Of a stretch of DNA of 64,000 nt, positions 29,515 through 41,379 are shown one piece after another (the stretch's first letter is position 1; every line of letters starts with the position of its first letter). Both the position numbers and the translations under genes were made by a program. The DNA is from Rugalucina vietnamica (taxonomy: Eukaryota > Mollusca > Bivalvia > Lucinida > Lucinidae), in contig OZ024871.1 in NCBI GenBank assembly GCA_964017185.1, positions 21,986,488 through 22,050,487 of the forward strand. Direction: 5' to 3'. The notes beneath the pieces were generated by a model that was given only the letters and a program-made list of their open reading frames with translations, had not been told where the DNA came from and searched no databases.

Positions 29515-32500
29515 CGAGTTTAACTCGTGTGCAGTTTTTGCTCGAGCAACACTAGACGATGAGTGGCTTCAGCTCAACACGAGCTCTGAGCTAATGGCGG
29601 CTCGTATGTCCATCGTCTGGTGCACGATAGATGCCTTGCAAACGATTGTATGCAAGTGACTGCCAAGTGCACAGAAGAGCTTCCTAAGGGTGTAGCACAC
29701 GCTAATGGAAATGCTCATGTCTTTCGAAGCCATTCGATTGTATTTTGTGTTGTCGTCTGGCTAAGTTCGAGCATTGCACACATTTTGCTTTGTAACCACT
29801 GAATGCATGTGTAGTTACAGGCATTGAGGCGCTTATTGTTAGAACCGTTGTTCTGATATCAGATGATACGGCTAACTTGCGGCTTCTTTTTGGAATTACG
29901 CTCGTCGTAACGTAGTTTGAGCCGATTCCTTAATTTGTCCAGTGACACCAGCAGGTTGTGTCAGTCTGGAAACTTGGAATGTTTTTAGATCATTTCAATG
30001 ACTCATACAATTTCAAGTTTATTTCCGATGCACGGTTTTTATCACTGTGTATAACGGGAAATGTTCAGTAGGAAGCGCTGATTTCTATATCTCGACTTCA
30101 TTTCTGAACATCGCTTGCCACGGCTCACAACGAGCCATGGTCAGCCCTTATCGCTTGTACGATAGTTATTTGCCTTGCCATTGGAATTGTACACTCGTTT
30201 GTTGCGTAGTTTCAATTCTAATTGAGGCATTTTCTTTCTCCTTGAGCCATGGTTTTGGGTACCTTCGGCTCCCATTCGTACATCGTACTACGTGAGAAGA
30301 TCTCGTTTTATGCAGATCGTTCTCCTTTTTGTCATGTGTCTGGATTATCTCACGTGTCTCATGACGATTTGTACCTTTTATTTTGACACCATCCCATGTG
30401 CTTGGTGGCAATTTTCTTGGGGCACTTTATTATGAACGTGCACCTAAGACGCACGGGGTACAACCAGACCACAGTTTATTTCGCTAATAATTAGTTTACG
30501 AAATACTCTTTCTGGTAGCCGAGAGACTTATTTATTTCATACTACTGATGAAATAATCAGGGTCTCATTTTTAAGAGCAGCATTTTGCTTGCTTCTTCCT
30601 CGGGTGCACATTTTTAAGACAAATTTGTTCCCCGCTATTTGAATTACAGGATCTCTACACCTGAAATTTAATATTTGGCTAAGACCTGATCGTGACTATA
30701 GATCCGAGATCAGTTTCTTTGTCATAAATTGGTTGGACATTTGTTATGGTAACATAACAGTCTTCGGATTGTAAGAGTTACTTTACATTTGATGAAGATA
30801 ACATAGTTACATTGTACTATGTTTATTTTCTTTTTATGATTCCATACAAAGTTATTTTACTAACTTTTTAGTTGGAATCGTTTTCTTATTCAACTTATAA
30901 GATCATCTAGCTCTTTGTTGAGTAGTCTGACTTTGAATGTTGAATAAGAGGTGTCCATCTTTATGTTGCCAGGTATTCTTTTATGCAAATACAATAGTTC
31001 TTCCTTGCATACATCCCGGTTAAGTCTAATGACCGATTACCGGGCGGTTCATGTTTACCTGTCATCTCTTGTTCCTTCATATTTGAAGTTCAAACAGGAG
31101 TTATCTTCCCTGTGCTTCAGTTTCGCAAACTTGGAAGCTTGGGGAGTTGTTTTGTATTCGGCGCAGGCATGTTTCTTTTTAGTACGTGTTCTGCTTGAAT
31201 ACACCGTTGAGCACGTTTGGCGGGGTTTTATCTTGCATCCCTCGCTGTACGTTTCAACACTGACTTCGCACAGAACGTATCAGTTCGTGCTAGCAGCCAT
31301 GTTTTTTCATGATTCATTGATGTAATTTTCAATGTATTCATATTCGTCCTTCGTCCCATTCTTGCCCATTAAATGCTTCTGGGCAGGAATGCCACTGCTA
31401 TTTCGTATGCTGAAAGCTTCCACGGAATGTTGCAGTTCCTTGTATATCATTACAAGGTAGTGGGGACTTCCTTTGAGGGTTATCATGCACCTTCGTATAG
31501 ACATTGCCTGGGGGTTCCTGGGGCTAGTGTTCTGTACAGGGTAGACCTCATCTTGTGGCTTCGGGTCTTTGTGAGATATCAGCTTCTGCTTATTATGTTT
31601 ATATGGCCATTTTATGACGTTAGTCATTTTTCGACTAAGTTTCTTGGAGACTCTAGTCGTTTTGGTCTTATCTAGGAGCTGTAGTCTCACTTAGGTTCTA
31701 GATACAGTTCATGTGTCTGCGGGGAGTTCTCCTATCTATCTGAGAACATACCCAACTTCTACCAAAGATTCAATCTTCAATAGAGGTAGAATCTGTGAAG
31801 TTTATGCCATTCAACCTATCATTTCATTCTTATGAAGTAGCTAATTATAGCATTGATTGGTTCGTTGGTCATGAAATATACTTTCTGACTAAATGGGCAT
31901 ACACATTTTTTCCTCAACGGAACATTGGTATCAGCTCTTCTGCCTTTCGAGGTATGGGCGAGCTACTTATGTTGACCTGACGTTCCTTCCGGAATAGTTT
32001 CTTGTCAATGAGATATCTCTTTTCCTTTTCACGGGGAAAGGTTCCTTAATCTTTTCCCTTGGGGCCTCAAGACTTTTTGTATGTGCTCCCAAGAATTTCC
32101 TTCTGAAACAACATCTTTTTAGGATTTGTTTCTTGGATTGTCCTTTTTGTATGCGCAAGAATTAACTGGAGTATTGTTTCCGGTCATAGTTCTTGCAATG
32201 GAACATGCAGATTATATGCTGACCGAATTGTCAATTTTTATAATGTTTTCAATTCGGCTCGTCAGCGTGTTTCTGTTTCTGTCTAGGGTTTAAGTCGTTA
32301 ATTCGGCTTCAACCTATCGACCAATCTCAGTTAATCAGACCTTGGTCGTAAACAGATCACCCATGAGTCGTATTACCATGTGTGTTTTAATCTGCATTGC
32401 TATCTTTTTTAGCCAATCACGAATTACCTGTCTTAATTCACTGTTTGGACTTCACCAGTCTTAGTTTACCTGGTATTTCGATAGCATTTTGTTCCTTCAT

Positions 32501-32728
32501 TGTTCTGACCAATTTACATAATTCGTTAGTTCACAGAGCAGTGGTATTGACTATTTTCCCCTCCTTAAGAAGAAATGGTTTTCGTCCATTCTTCTTTATT
32601 TGGATGACCCATATTGCGGGTATAATTCAATCCTTCTGGAAGCTTTATTCTGTAGCACTTGCTATCTGTAGCATGTTACAGTTTTGTCTTCTTGAAAAAG
32701 GAGGGGGGGGGGCGATATTTCGAACTTG

Positions 32729-32876
32729 ACGGTCATGCCTGTCAGTTTAACAGACTGGTACGAGTAGGCATAACGTAGTCTAGAACCTATAGACGTGTCT
32801 TAACGGTCATGCCTATCAGTCTGACAGACTGGTACGAGAAGGCATTACTTAAACCGGTACCCATAGACATGCGTCT
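32729..32876. repeat. Two tandem copies of a 74-bp sequence
   Basis: Units start at 32,729 and 32,803 with ACGGTCATGCCT(G/A)TCAGT and include ACAGACTGGTACGAG. They lie inside the large inverted-repeat element just after a G-run (GGGGGGGG) at 32,703. Confidence 0.75.
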
Positions 32877-34520
32877 TTATCGGTTATGTTCGTAATATAT
32901 CTGCTGAATTATACCATTTCGCTATTTAGTAGGGCTGATTACCACTCGGAATAGTGTATATTCTGAGGTATTCCGGTTGCCCTTCTCATAGATGTGTTTG
33001 CTTTGGCTAACAGTCAATGTTTCATGTCTCATTCTTGACTCTGCCAATTATAGTGAAGACACATAATTGAATCCTGATTGGTTATGCAAGACTTAGTTTC
33101 CTGCGCTTCTTCTTGATGGTCACACCATCAATTTTAGGATTCTTCTTTCCTGCACAGTTTTTGTTCTGCAGGTTGTGTCAGTTTACTATTCTGATAGTCT
33201 CTATCTTAGAATATTTCCTGACAGCTTCCAACTAGTTCACGAATGTTTCAATGTTTTTAGTAAATATTGAACCTTTTTTATCTGTTTAGACATTGCATAT
33301 GATCTATCCTTCGGGGGATCTTTGAGTTTCTGTAGAGACTCGGGCCATTCTGCATTTCTAAACAGCGTGAACGGTTTTTATTCTGATTTTTCAGAATTTG
33401 AAAAGTCATTTATTTAGATGTTAGCTTAGGCAACGTCTTTGATTAATTGTCTTTTTGTCACAGGCTATCTGTTTATGCCTTTTTTCCTGCAGATCAGAAC
33501 AATTTTATGGCTGCATTTTGTTTTACCTGGGAAAGTAGCGAGAATTTTCTGCTACTTCCGGTTCTTTTAGCGTCTGTATCACTGTTTTCTGATACAGCAG
33601 CTAAATTGCTATATTGGACACAGATGTTCTTTGAGATCTGTGCCATTTTCAGTTTGACTGCATTGGACAATTTTGTCTCATACATGTCAAACTTAATAAT
33701 GAGGACTTGTTTTAGACAGACACGTGTCTTATCGTTTTTCTCTGTTGCCGACTACAATGTAGTCTGCCGTTCTCATTATTGTCTTACATGTTATACAGGT
33801 TTCTTATTCATAGGTATTCAATATACACTGTGAATTAGTTTCACTGTGAAGCTCATTGATTTTGATTATTTTTCGCCTTTTTGGTGATATCTAGCGTTGC
33901 TCGACAATGGTTCCTTACCATTGCAGAGCGGCTATTTGCGCCCTTTTTCCAGTGGCGTTCTTGGGATCGAAAGGTCTCGAATACGCATACCTCCAAGTTT
34001 TTATTCCATGCGTGTATATACCGTGTTCCGGAAGTCAGTCTCTGTTGCTATGCAACTGGAGATAAATTCCGGTTCCGGTTTTGAACGTGTAATCGAGTAT
34101 TGTTGACTTGCAACAAACTTCGTTTTTTCGGCTCGTTCTGAACTTTTTCTTGTTGAATTGTTCTGAACGTAGGTAGGCATCTTTTCTGGTGAGAACGTTT
34201 TGTCAAATGCTTCCGTTTGGACGCTAATCCGAGTCATCTCTAGCGTGAAATAGCCGTATTATTGCGGCTTTTCATTATGACTCCAGCCATAGACTGGGAT
34301 AGTACTAGTAGACTCGAATTTGGCAATCTCCGGGTTGGCTTCATGTGCATTACCTTTGCCATGGACATTTCCAGCCCTGTTGTTCCTACACCGAATCTTA
34401 TTGTAACCTAGTTCGAATGGTAAGTCTATGACTTGTTTTCCATTCAGTCCAGATTATTCCCACCATCCTTATAGATAAAATCTGTTTAGCAGAGTAATAT
34501 TATCGTGAGTTAGATGTAAT

Positions 34521-34850
34521 AAATTTTAAATGTTTGAAATAACATACATATTTATTAATCTATACTCACGATAATATTACGATAGGCCCGAGCAGACAAT
34601 TACTCTGCTTCCCGCCTCCCCGCATATCTGTACTTTACTTATTTTCTCGCAAAAAGAGGAAGTTTACTGTTATCGATTCATGACTTGCATGATTTTACGG
34701 TGGTTGATTTCACACGGGTTACAAACGTATCGGCGTCTTACACGGCTGGTAATAAGTCGGCGTTCATGGGGGAATAGAGAGAGTAGCAGAGTAATATTAT
34801 CGTGAGTATAGATTAATAAATATGTATGTTATTTCAAACATTTAAAATTT
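34521..34850. mobile_element. 330-bp MITE with 60-bp perfect inverted repeats
   Basis: Positions 34,521-34,580 and 34,791-34,850 are perfect reverse complements. The outer ends are AAATTTTAAATGTTTGAAAT and the inner ends ACGATAATATTAC. It shares AAATTT with the end of the 6.4-kb element, and its right interior (34,649-34,790) is the inverse of that element's left end. It is a small relative of the large element inserted against it. Confidence 0.8.
34649..34806 (-). repeat. 158-bp inverted repeat, right arm
   Basis: Complement of 28,145-28,302. The two arms bracket 6.3 kb. Confidence 0.9.
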
Positions 34851-35110
34851 CTACCAAGTACATAACCCAAGTTCTCTGAGGTATCATGTTTTTAGCAGAC
34901 AAATGCAGTGGCCTTTTAACATTATCGCGAAATTCAGAAAGTAGATCATCATCAACCCTTTAATCTGCTTTACTGCTTTTCATCTCTTCTGTAATTCCTG
35001 TACAGAAATCCTTGTAATTTAATGTAAGCCAAAGAAGAGCTTCTATTTCATTATACAGTTTCTTTCCTAGAAGTTTCAGATTCATTTCTGATGAAAGAAA
35101 ACTAGAAAAA
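34851..35110. other. Unique sequence, nothing recognised
   Basis: AT-rich sequence without a recognisable repeat, splice-bounded exon or RNA gene. Confidence 0.5.
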
Positions 35111-36280
35111 GTGCCTTGAGAGGCACGTATACCCCCGGCTGGTAGCCACCAAGCCCCCCCCTCCCTACCCCCTACCCATACAACCAGGCTCTTGCTCACC
35201 CCTGACATTGAACCTCAAATCCCCAATGAAAGAAGTACACTTTAGTATCAAGTATCAAGTACACTTTAGAAATAAGCACTGTAAAGCACTTTGCATATAA
35301 ACATTGGGAGTGGAGTTTTAGAAAGACAGAGCTATTTTAGAGCAGTATACAGAGCTGACGTGTATACTCAATCTAGGACACAATCACGGACATTGTGGGT
35401 CAGGTCCTCAGTCCTAGATTGAAATGGAAATAGATTGTCATTCTTAAAAATTCTTAAAAAAAAAAAAAATTAAAATTCGAGACCTTGACCTCAAGTCCCA
35501 CCCCCACCCCCATGCATGGACCCCCTTGGGTCTAACCCTTATATGGTACCTATGTTGTAAGCATGAATGCTTTCTGACATATGGTTGTCAAGATATAGAC
35601 CTACAGACTATTAATCATTAATCTTGGAAACAATTGTATCTAATACATGTGTCCTAGATTTTGACCTCCAGCCCCGCCCCTAGAGTTTGGTGCCATGGAA
35701 TTTAATTCAACCCTAAAGGGTATCTAAGATCCAAAAAGGAATACATTCCAATAAGTATTTGTTATATATGAACTTGGAGAACAAAAAACACTATGTATAT
35801 AGCACACTTTCAAGGTGACCTAGATTTTGAACTCTAGCCCCACCCCCGGTCATGGACCCTGGGGTCTGAACTCATGGAAACAAAGCAAACCTTATAGGGT
35901 ACCTAAATTCCAAATACTAATGGTTTCTGATAAATAACTCATGAGATGTACACTACCAGAGAAACTTTAACCAAAACTTTGATCAAAATTAAAGGTGACC
36001 TAGATTTTGACCTCCAGTCCAACCCCCGGGCATGGACCCTGGGGTCCGAACTCATGGAAGCAAAGCAAACCCTATAGGGTACCTATGGTCCAAATATGAA
36101 TGGTGTCTGATCATTGGTTCATGAGATATACACCACTAGAGAAACTTTAACCAAAACTTTGACGTAAATTCTACAAACGTTCCGGAATTACGAACGAACT
36201 AACTAACTAATGAACATACGAATGGACGAACGGAAAAGCGAAAACTATATACCCGTCGGCATAAATGCCGGGGGTATAAA
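35111..36280 (+). mobile_element. Hairpin-ended element, family B
   Basis: 5' end: a perfect hairpin GTGCCTTGAGAGGCAC (35,111-35,126) followed at once by GTATACCCCCGGC. Core: monomers of about 180 bp with GACCTAGATTTTGA(A/C)CTC and CATGGACCCTGGGGTC, at roughly 35,640, 35,815 and 35,997. Before the 3' end is a tetranucleotide-like tract, ACGAACTAACTAACTAA. 3' end: hairpin GTCGGCATAAATGCCG followed by GGGGTATAA. The 5' motif GCCGGGGGTATAC (as complement) matches the 3' arm. No coding capacity. Confidence 0.75.
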
Positions 36281-36401
36281 TATCATTTTCGCAGTCATAC
36301 AAGTTAACATATACACAAGAAGTGCTGATTCCTATTGCTGGAACAAGAAAAATTTTTAAATCACTTTTGTTCTTTTGTTGTATTTGTGTTGAAGGAAAGA
36401 A

Positions 36402-39134
36402 CCAGAGGACCAATGGTCCTGTAAATGCTCACCTGAGTCTGCTGCATATACCAATAAACATGTTTGAATATTATGGTATTTAACCCCAGTGCAGGGGCAG
36501 ATGAAACCCTTGCGCCGTTTTCTTTTTTCAGAATAATCAATATTCTGTCCATTTGCCAATTTCTTGCTGGTTTTTCCCTTCAAATGACATTTTAACAGTT
36601 TTTCCCATTCAAATGCATGGGCAACCCATGTTGACCTTACCATAAACTTGGTCAAGGTCATCACAGGGTCATGATTTATATATACATTGTAGTACTATAG
36701 CCATGGATGCTTCACGCCAAGTTTCATTGAAGTCAATCTATCGGTTTCAGAGAAGAAGATATTTGAAGGGTTTTTACCATATATGGGCATGGCGGCCATC
36801 TTGGTCATGTGACCTAGATTATTAATATATACATTGGTTCCCCCATCCTATAGATGCTTCACATAAAATTTGGCTTCAATTGGCCAAGTGGTTTTAGAGG
36901 AGAAGATGTTTGAATATTATGTTAATATTATACAATTATTGACTTCAATGAGGTAGATATAAGGATTTATCTACCTGAGAAAGTGATATTCACCGAGGCC
37001 GCAGGCCGAGGTGAATATCACTTTTGAGGGTAGATAAATTCTTATATCTACCGAAATTGAAGTCAATAACTGTTTTGTTATATGACTTTTCCACTGTTTT
37101 AATGTTTATTTTATATTTTCATTAAAAGAAATAAAAGAACAAAATCATAACAGATGTGAAAGAAGGCTAGATAACAAGGAGCATCTGATTATAATTGAAG
37201 AATAATTTTGTTAGTTCTTAATTAAACCTATGTTATGGGTACTCATAAAAATCACCACAAAGAGACAATTCCAATGAGTACCAACAACATATAGGGTTCT
37301 TATGAAAAATAAACAAAATTATTCCTTAATTATCACCAACTACACCTCATTATCTAGTGCTTTGTTTACCTGTAAAAGTTTGCTACTGCAAAGCATGTAG
37401 ATTTCATGAACTGAAAGGAGTACAGGCTATTTATAGCTATCTGGCAGGTCTTATACACATACAGCAAATCATGTCAATTTCATCTAGCCCATGCTGATTT
37501 CATGGTAATGCTATTTTTGGGTACTCAGGAGGGTAATATAGATTTTGGAAGTTAATATAGAAAAACTGTCAAAATAATTAACCTCGAGGAACTGGTTTGA
37601 TCTGGTTTTCATCAGTTTGGTCTTGTTTACAAGCAAATATTAGGATTTATTAAAACTGAAAGAGCCAATCAGGAGACAGGATTTTCTTCAGTCAAATAAC
37701 AAACATGTATATTGCCCTGGGGTGTGGACATATGAGCCCTTAGGTCCATTTTTTTCAGAATCATTAATATTTAGTCCTACTACCCATTTCCTGCAAGATT
37801 TTCACTTCTAATGACTTTTTAAAAGTTTTCCCCATTCCAATGCATTGGCGACCTATGTCGACCTTGTCCTAAAATAGGTCAAGGTCACCACAGGGTCATG
37901 ATTTATATACACATTGTAGTACTTCAGCCATTGGTGCTTCATGCCAAGTTTCTTTGAAATTGGTCCACCGGATTCAGAGAAGAAGATTTTTGAAGGGTTT
38001 TTACCTTATATGGGCATGGCAGCCATCTTGGTCATGTGAACTAGATAATTTATATATATACATTAATTCCCCCATTCCATAGATGCTTCACATAAAATTT
38101 GGCTTTGATTTGCCAAGCGGTTTCAGAGGAGAAGATGTTTGAATATTATGGTAATATACATGTATATTGCCCCGGGGTGGGGGCAGATGAGCCCCTGGGG
38201 TCCTTTTTTTCCGAATCATTAATATTCAGTCCTACTGCCCATTTCCTGCAAGACTTTCACTTTAAATGACATTTTAAAAGTTTTCCCTATTCAAATGCAT
38301 TGGCGACCTATGTTGACCTTGCCGTAAAAAAGGTCAAGGTCATCACAGGGTCATGATTTATATACACATTGTAGTACTTGAGCCATCGATGCTTCATGCC
38401 AAGTTTCATTGAAATCGATCCACTGGTTCCGGAGAAGAAGATTTTTTAAGGGTTTTTACCATATATGGGCATTGCTGCCATCTTGGTCATGTGACCTGGA
38501 TTATTTATATATACATTGATTACCCCTTCCTATTGATGCTTCACATAAAATTTGGCTTTGATTGGCCAACCGGTTTCAGAGGAGATGATGTTTGAATATT
38601 ACGGTAATATACATGTATATTGCCCCGGGGTGGGGGCATATGAGCCCCTGGGGTCCAATTTTTTTCAGAATCATTAATATTCAGTCCTACTGCCCATTTT
38701 CTGCAAGACTTTCACTTTAAATGACATTTTAAAAGTTTTCCCCATTCAAATGCATTGGCGACCTATGTTGACCTTGCCGTAAAATAGGTCAAGGTCATCA
38801 CAGGGTTGTGATTTATATATACATTGTAGTGCTTGAGCCATCAATGCTTCATGCCAAGTTTCGTTGAAATCAGTCCACCGGTTCTGGAGAAGAAGATTTT
38901 TGAAGGGTTTTTACCATATATGGGCATGGCGGCCATCTTGGTCATGTGACCTAGATTTCTTATATACACATTGGTTCCCCCTTCCTATAGATGCTTCATA
39001 TAAAATTTGGCTTTGGTTGGCCAAGCGGTTTCAGAGAAGAAGATCTTTGAAATTGTGGACGGACGACAGACGGACGCCGGATCATGGCCATCCTATAAGC
39101 TCACCTTGTGAGCCTAACGGCTCAGGTGAGCTAA
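36402..39134 (+). mobile_element. Hairpin-ended element, family A (copy A2), multi-monomer
   Basis: 5' end CCAGAGGACC with perfect hairpin AGGACCAATGGTCCT and then GCTCACCTGAG. Core monomers of about 440 bp each run from GCCCCGGGGTGGGGGCA through TTGACCTTGCCGTAAAA and GGCGGCCATCTTGGTCATGT to AGCGGTTTCAGAGGAGAAGA; four to five are present. The tail is GGACGGACGACAGACGGACG, then the 3' hairpin GCTCACCTTGTGAGCC/CTCAGGTGAGC and TAA. A foldback element is inserted at 36,935-37,700. The plus-strand reading frames inside are monomer translations, not genes. Confidence 0.85.
36935..37700. mobile_element. Foldback MITE inserted in element A2
   Basis: Positions 36,936-37,069 form one long imperfect hairpin: ATTGACTTCAAT...GTGATATTCACC pairs with GGTGAATATCAC...ATTGAAGTCAAT around GAGGCCGCAGGCCGAG. 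The far end, GTCAAATAAC at 37,691, is complementary to the start. Removing the block restores the normal A-core junction (AATAT / ACATGTATATTGCC), which fixes its boundaries approximately. Confidence 0.7.
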
Positions 39135-39782
39135 AAACAATTGTCTGTGCAATCAGCTGTGCTTCATCACTATCTGAAAAGAGATTGCCTGACTAAAGTC
39201 TAAATAAAAATCAAAACTGAGATTCTTTAAGAGTAGTGAACACATTAATGAGAAAAGTTTAGAAATTGCTGTATATATTAAAAGTCTGGCGTTTGTTGCC
39301 AGTTTAAAAAGGGCTACTGATGAGGGCTCATTACCCGAAATTGCACAATATAGTCCATTCTATATATCTGCCTTTGAATGTTTTTATTGCTTCCAAAGGA
39401 TAAAACCATTATATTTTATTTGCTATTACTGCAGCTGGTGTTGTGCCGTGTGGCGGCCCTAAAAAGTCTCCCCGTACATCATCCATAGTGCAGATTATAT
39501 TTTTATTTAGATCCTTTGAGATCTGTAAAGATATTCAGAGTGTTCAAAACACTCTCGTTTTGAAACATACTTCTAAGCAATTTTTTAATTGTGTCTTTGA
39601 TTTAGACTTCTCGTGTAAAAATTCGAAATTGCGGTATATATTAATAGTCTGGCGTTTGTTGCCAGTTTAGAAAAGGCTACTGATGAGGGTTCATTACCCG
39701 AAATTGTGCAATATAGTCCATAATATATATCTCCCTTTGAATGTTTTTATTGCTTCCAAAGGATAAAGCCATTATATTTTAT
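39135..39782. repeat. Intergenic stretch with a ~160-bp direct repeat
   Basis: The block with AGTCTGGCGTTTGTTGCCAG, ACTGATGAGGG and ATTACCCGAAATTG occurs at about 39,276-39,425 and again 349 bp later at 39,626-39,781, diverged. GAGGG(C/T)TCATTACCC can form a small stem. The 200 bp between the copies are not repeated. I recognise no family. Confidence 0.6.
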
Positions 39783-39892
39783 TTATTTCAATGGAAGAGG
39801 CTGATCATCCAGCTGTGTAGAGGTGAAAAGTTGGACTGGTAAAGTGTTTTCCAATAAAATATCTACTGAACCATGCCAGCCTTTCTCACAAC
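39783..39892 (-). CDS. Candidate 3'-terminal exon (function unknown)
   Basis: On the minus strand a strong acceptor (pyrimidine run, then TTTTCAG) is followed at 39,892 by a phase-1 frame of 36 codons, GCEKGWHGSVDILL to QPLPLK, ending in TAA at 39,783-39,785. AATAAATAAA overlaps and follows the stop and could serve as the polyadenylation signal. It lies on the same strand and downstream of the PKD/REJ gene, but no intermediate exon links them and the peptide is not a recognised domain. It could equally be the end of another gene or chance. Confidence 0.3.
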
Positions 39893-40558
39893 CTGAAAAG
39901 AAAAACACATTGTGTTTAATTTGTAAATTAAAATTCAGCTAACATTTTATCTTGTTATCAAGTTGTAAAAGCATTGGGTATCTTAGATGTGACCAATACC
40001 ATGCTTTCTGTAGATACTCTGTGGTTTTATCAAACAACCACCTTTGTTTTTTTTTTTCTTTCTTTTATCCCCGAAATATTCATATTGAACGTTAAACGGC
40101 TCATGAAAGTTGACCATGTGCTCATAATCTTGGAAAACTGCAGATTTTTTAATGTATTTCCATTATAAGCCTATGAAAGATTTTGGACCCCAGGGACAAG
40201 GTTGGCAGGATTTATAAACAGGACCTTTATACATTGCTACATCTCAAATGGTAGGTTACTGGCCGGGTCATTGTCGTAATGAGGCCTCCTCCCTCCCCCA
40301 CCCCTACTGGGTTTACTTACTATATTGCCTACACCCAGCACCGCCAGACACTCCAGGATCTCCCTCTATAATCTCAAATGGTAGGTTACTGGCCGGGTTA
40401 TCGTCACAATGAGGTATTCATCGAGAGGAGTGGTCTCTGTTCTCAGCTATTGAAGAATAAGGAATTACAACACTGTGAGAAAAACTGTTTGTACACATCC
40501 AGGCGAATAGAGCCAAATTATGCTAGCCTTCATTTTGTTCATAACAATTTCATGATAT
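39893..40558. other. Sequence with a spaced ~45-bp direct repeat
   Basis: ATCTCAAATGGTAGGTTACT with its continuation GGCCGGGT occurs at 40,244 and 40,372, 128 bp apart. Otherwise nothing is recognised. Confidence 0.5.
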
Positions 40559-40795
40559 GAGCCTGTGCGTGAGAAAACCAACAATTTGGGTTCCCCACCA
40601 GGTCTGACACAAACCAGCCTGTACAGTCATAGAACATGGATAGAAGCTTGAAATTTAGGATTTAGATAGCAGAGGAATTGTACTATTCTAGTAACGAAAA
40701 CAAAGGCACTGATCAGCTTTGCAGTTACCGCGAAGCTGATCTACGTCTTTGTTTTCGCAGATGCAGATTGTTGGTTTTCCTATTCGGCAGCTCAT
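40559..40795. mobile_element. Foldback MITE family F, copy F1
   Basis: Terminal GAGAAAACCAACAA and its complement TTGTTGGTTTTCC. Inside, 40,694-40,758 is an imperfect palindrome: ACGAAAACAAAGG...GATCAGCTT pairs with AAGCTGATC...CTTTGTTTTCGC. Also present are CCAGGTCTGACACAAACC and CTGTACAGTCATAGA, phrases shared with the other copies. Confidence 0.7.
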
Positions 40796-41147
40796 ATCAG
40801 AGTTAAGCATGCAAAACATTGTGTCAGTACCTGATAGTTTTATGGTATATTAAAAGCTCTATTGAAATCTGATTTCATCCTACATGCACTAAACAAACCT
40901 ACATTGCTAAGTTCAAAATGCTTTAATTTTACAAGGAAGTAAGACTTGATTTTAATGAGTCTACTGGGATCAGATTAATATCAGATTGTCTCATTAAAAG
41001 ATGTGCTACAAGTAGATATGGTTGTAAAATTAACCTGCAGATGTCAATGAATGCATCAAGACAGTCTGGTCTAAAAATTTTACAAAGTCACCTTCCTAAC
41101 ATGCCTTTGATTAGGCTGTATCTTAAAGATGAGCAGCTGCATGAGAA
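40796..41147. other. Unique sequence, nothing recognised
   Basis: AT-rich; no repeat, exon or RNA gene that I can support. Confidence 0.5.
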
Positions 41148-41360
41148 ACCCAATTTCATGTATAGGCAAAAACAAAAGGGCAGATCAGCTATGCAGTCAC
41201 TGCAGAGCTACTAAGCACATTTGTTTTCCCTACATGTATAATACTAGGCATTTCCTTCTAAGCTCTAAAATTTCTGGCTTTTAGCCTTCTTCTGTCACTC
41301 TACAGTCTGATTTGTGTTGGACCTGGTCAGAACCCTGAAGACCAGTTTTCTTGTGTTGTA
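41148..41360. mobile_element. Foldback MITE family F, copy F2
   Basis: Opposite orientation to F1. It has GGCAAAAACAAAAGGGCAGA, a degraded central palindrome, CTGTCACTCTACAGTCTGAT and GGACCTGGTCAGAACCC. It abuts the start of the LINE fragment. Confidence 0.6.
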
Positions 41361-41379
41361 GCTTTTCCTATAGATTGGT

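Larger units (their letters stand above)
28128..34526. mobile_element. 6.4-kb inverted-repeat DNA element, no recognised gene
   Basis: The ends are 40-bp inverted repeats: AAATTTATTACATCTAACTC at 28,128, continuing into ACGATAATATTACTCTGC, and their complement ending near 34,526. In addition 28,145-28,302 (158 bp) is repeated inverted and apparently identical at 34,649-34,806, in the adjoining small element. The interior is T-rich on the plus strand. It holds only short reading frames, none resembling a transposase, integrase, polymerase or capsid, so I do not assign it to any superfamily. Two small internal tandem duplications are listed separately. Confidence 0.6.

Noticed and set aside
28128-34526. 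Polinton/Maverick or other virus-like element, suggested by long inverted ends
   Set aside because: No capsid, polymerase B, integrase or protease is recognisable, and the ends do not match what I know of Polinton termini.
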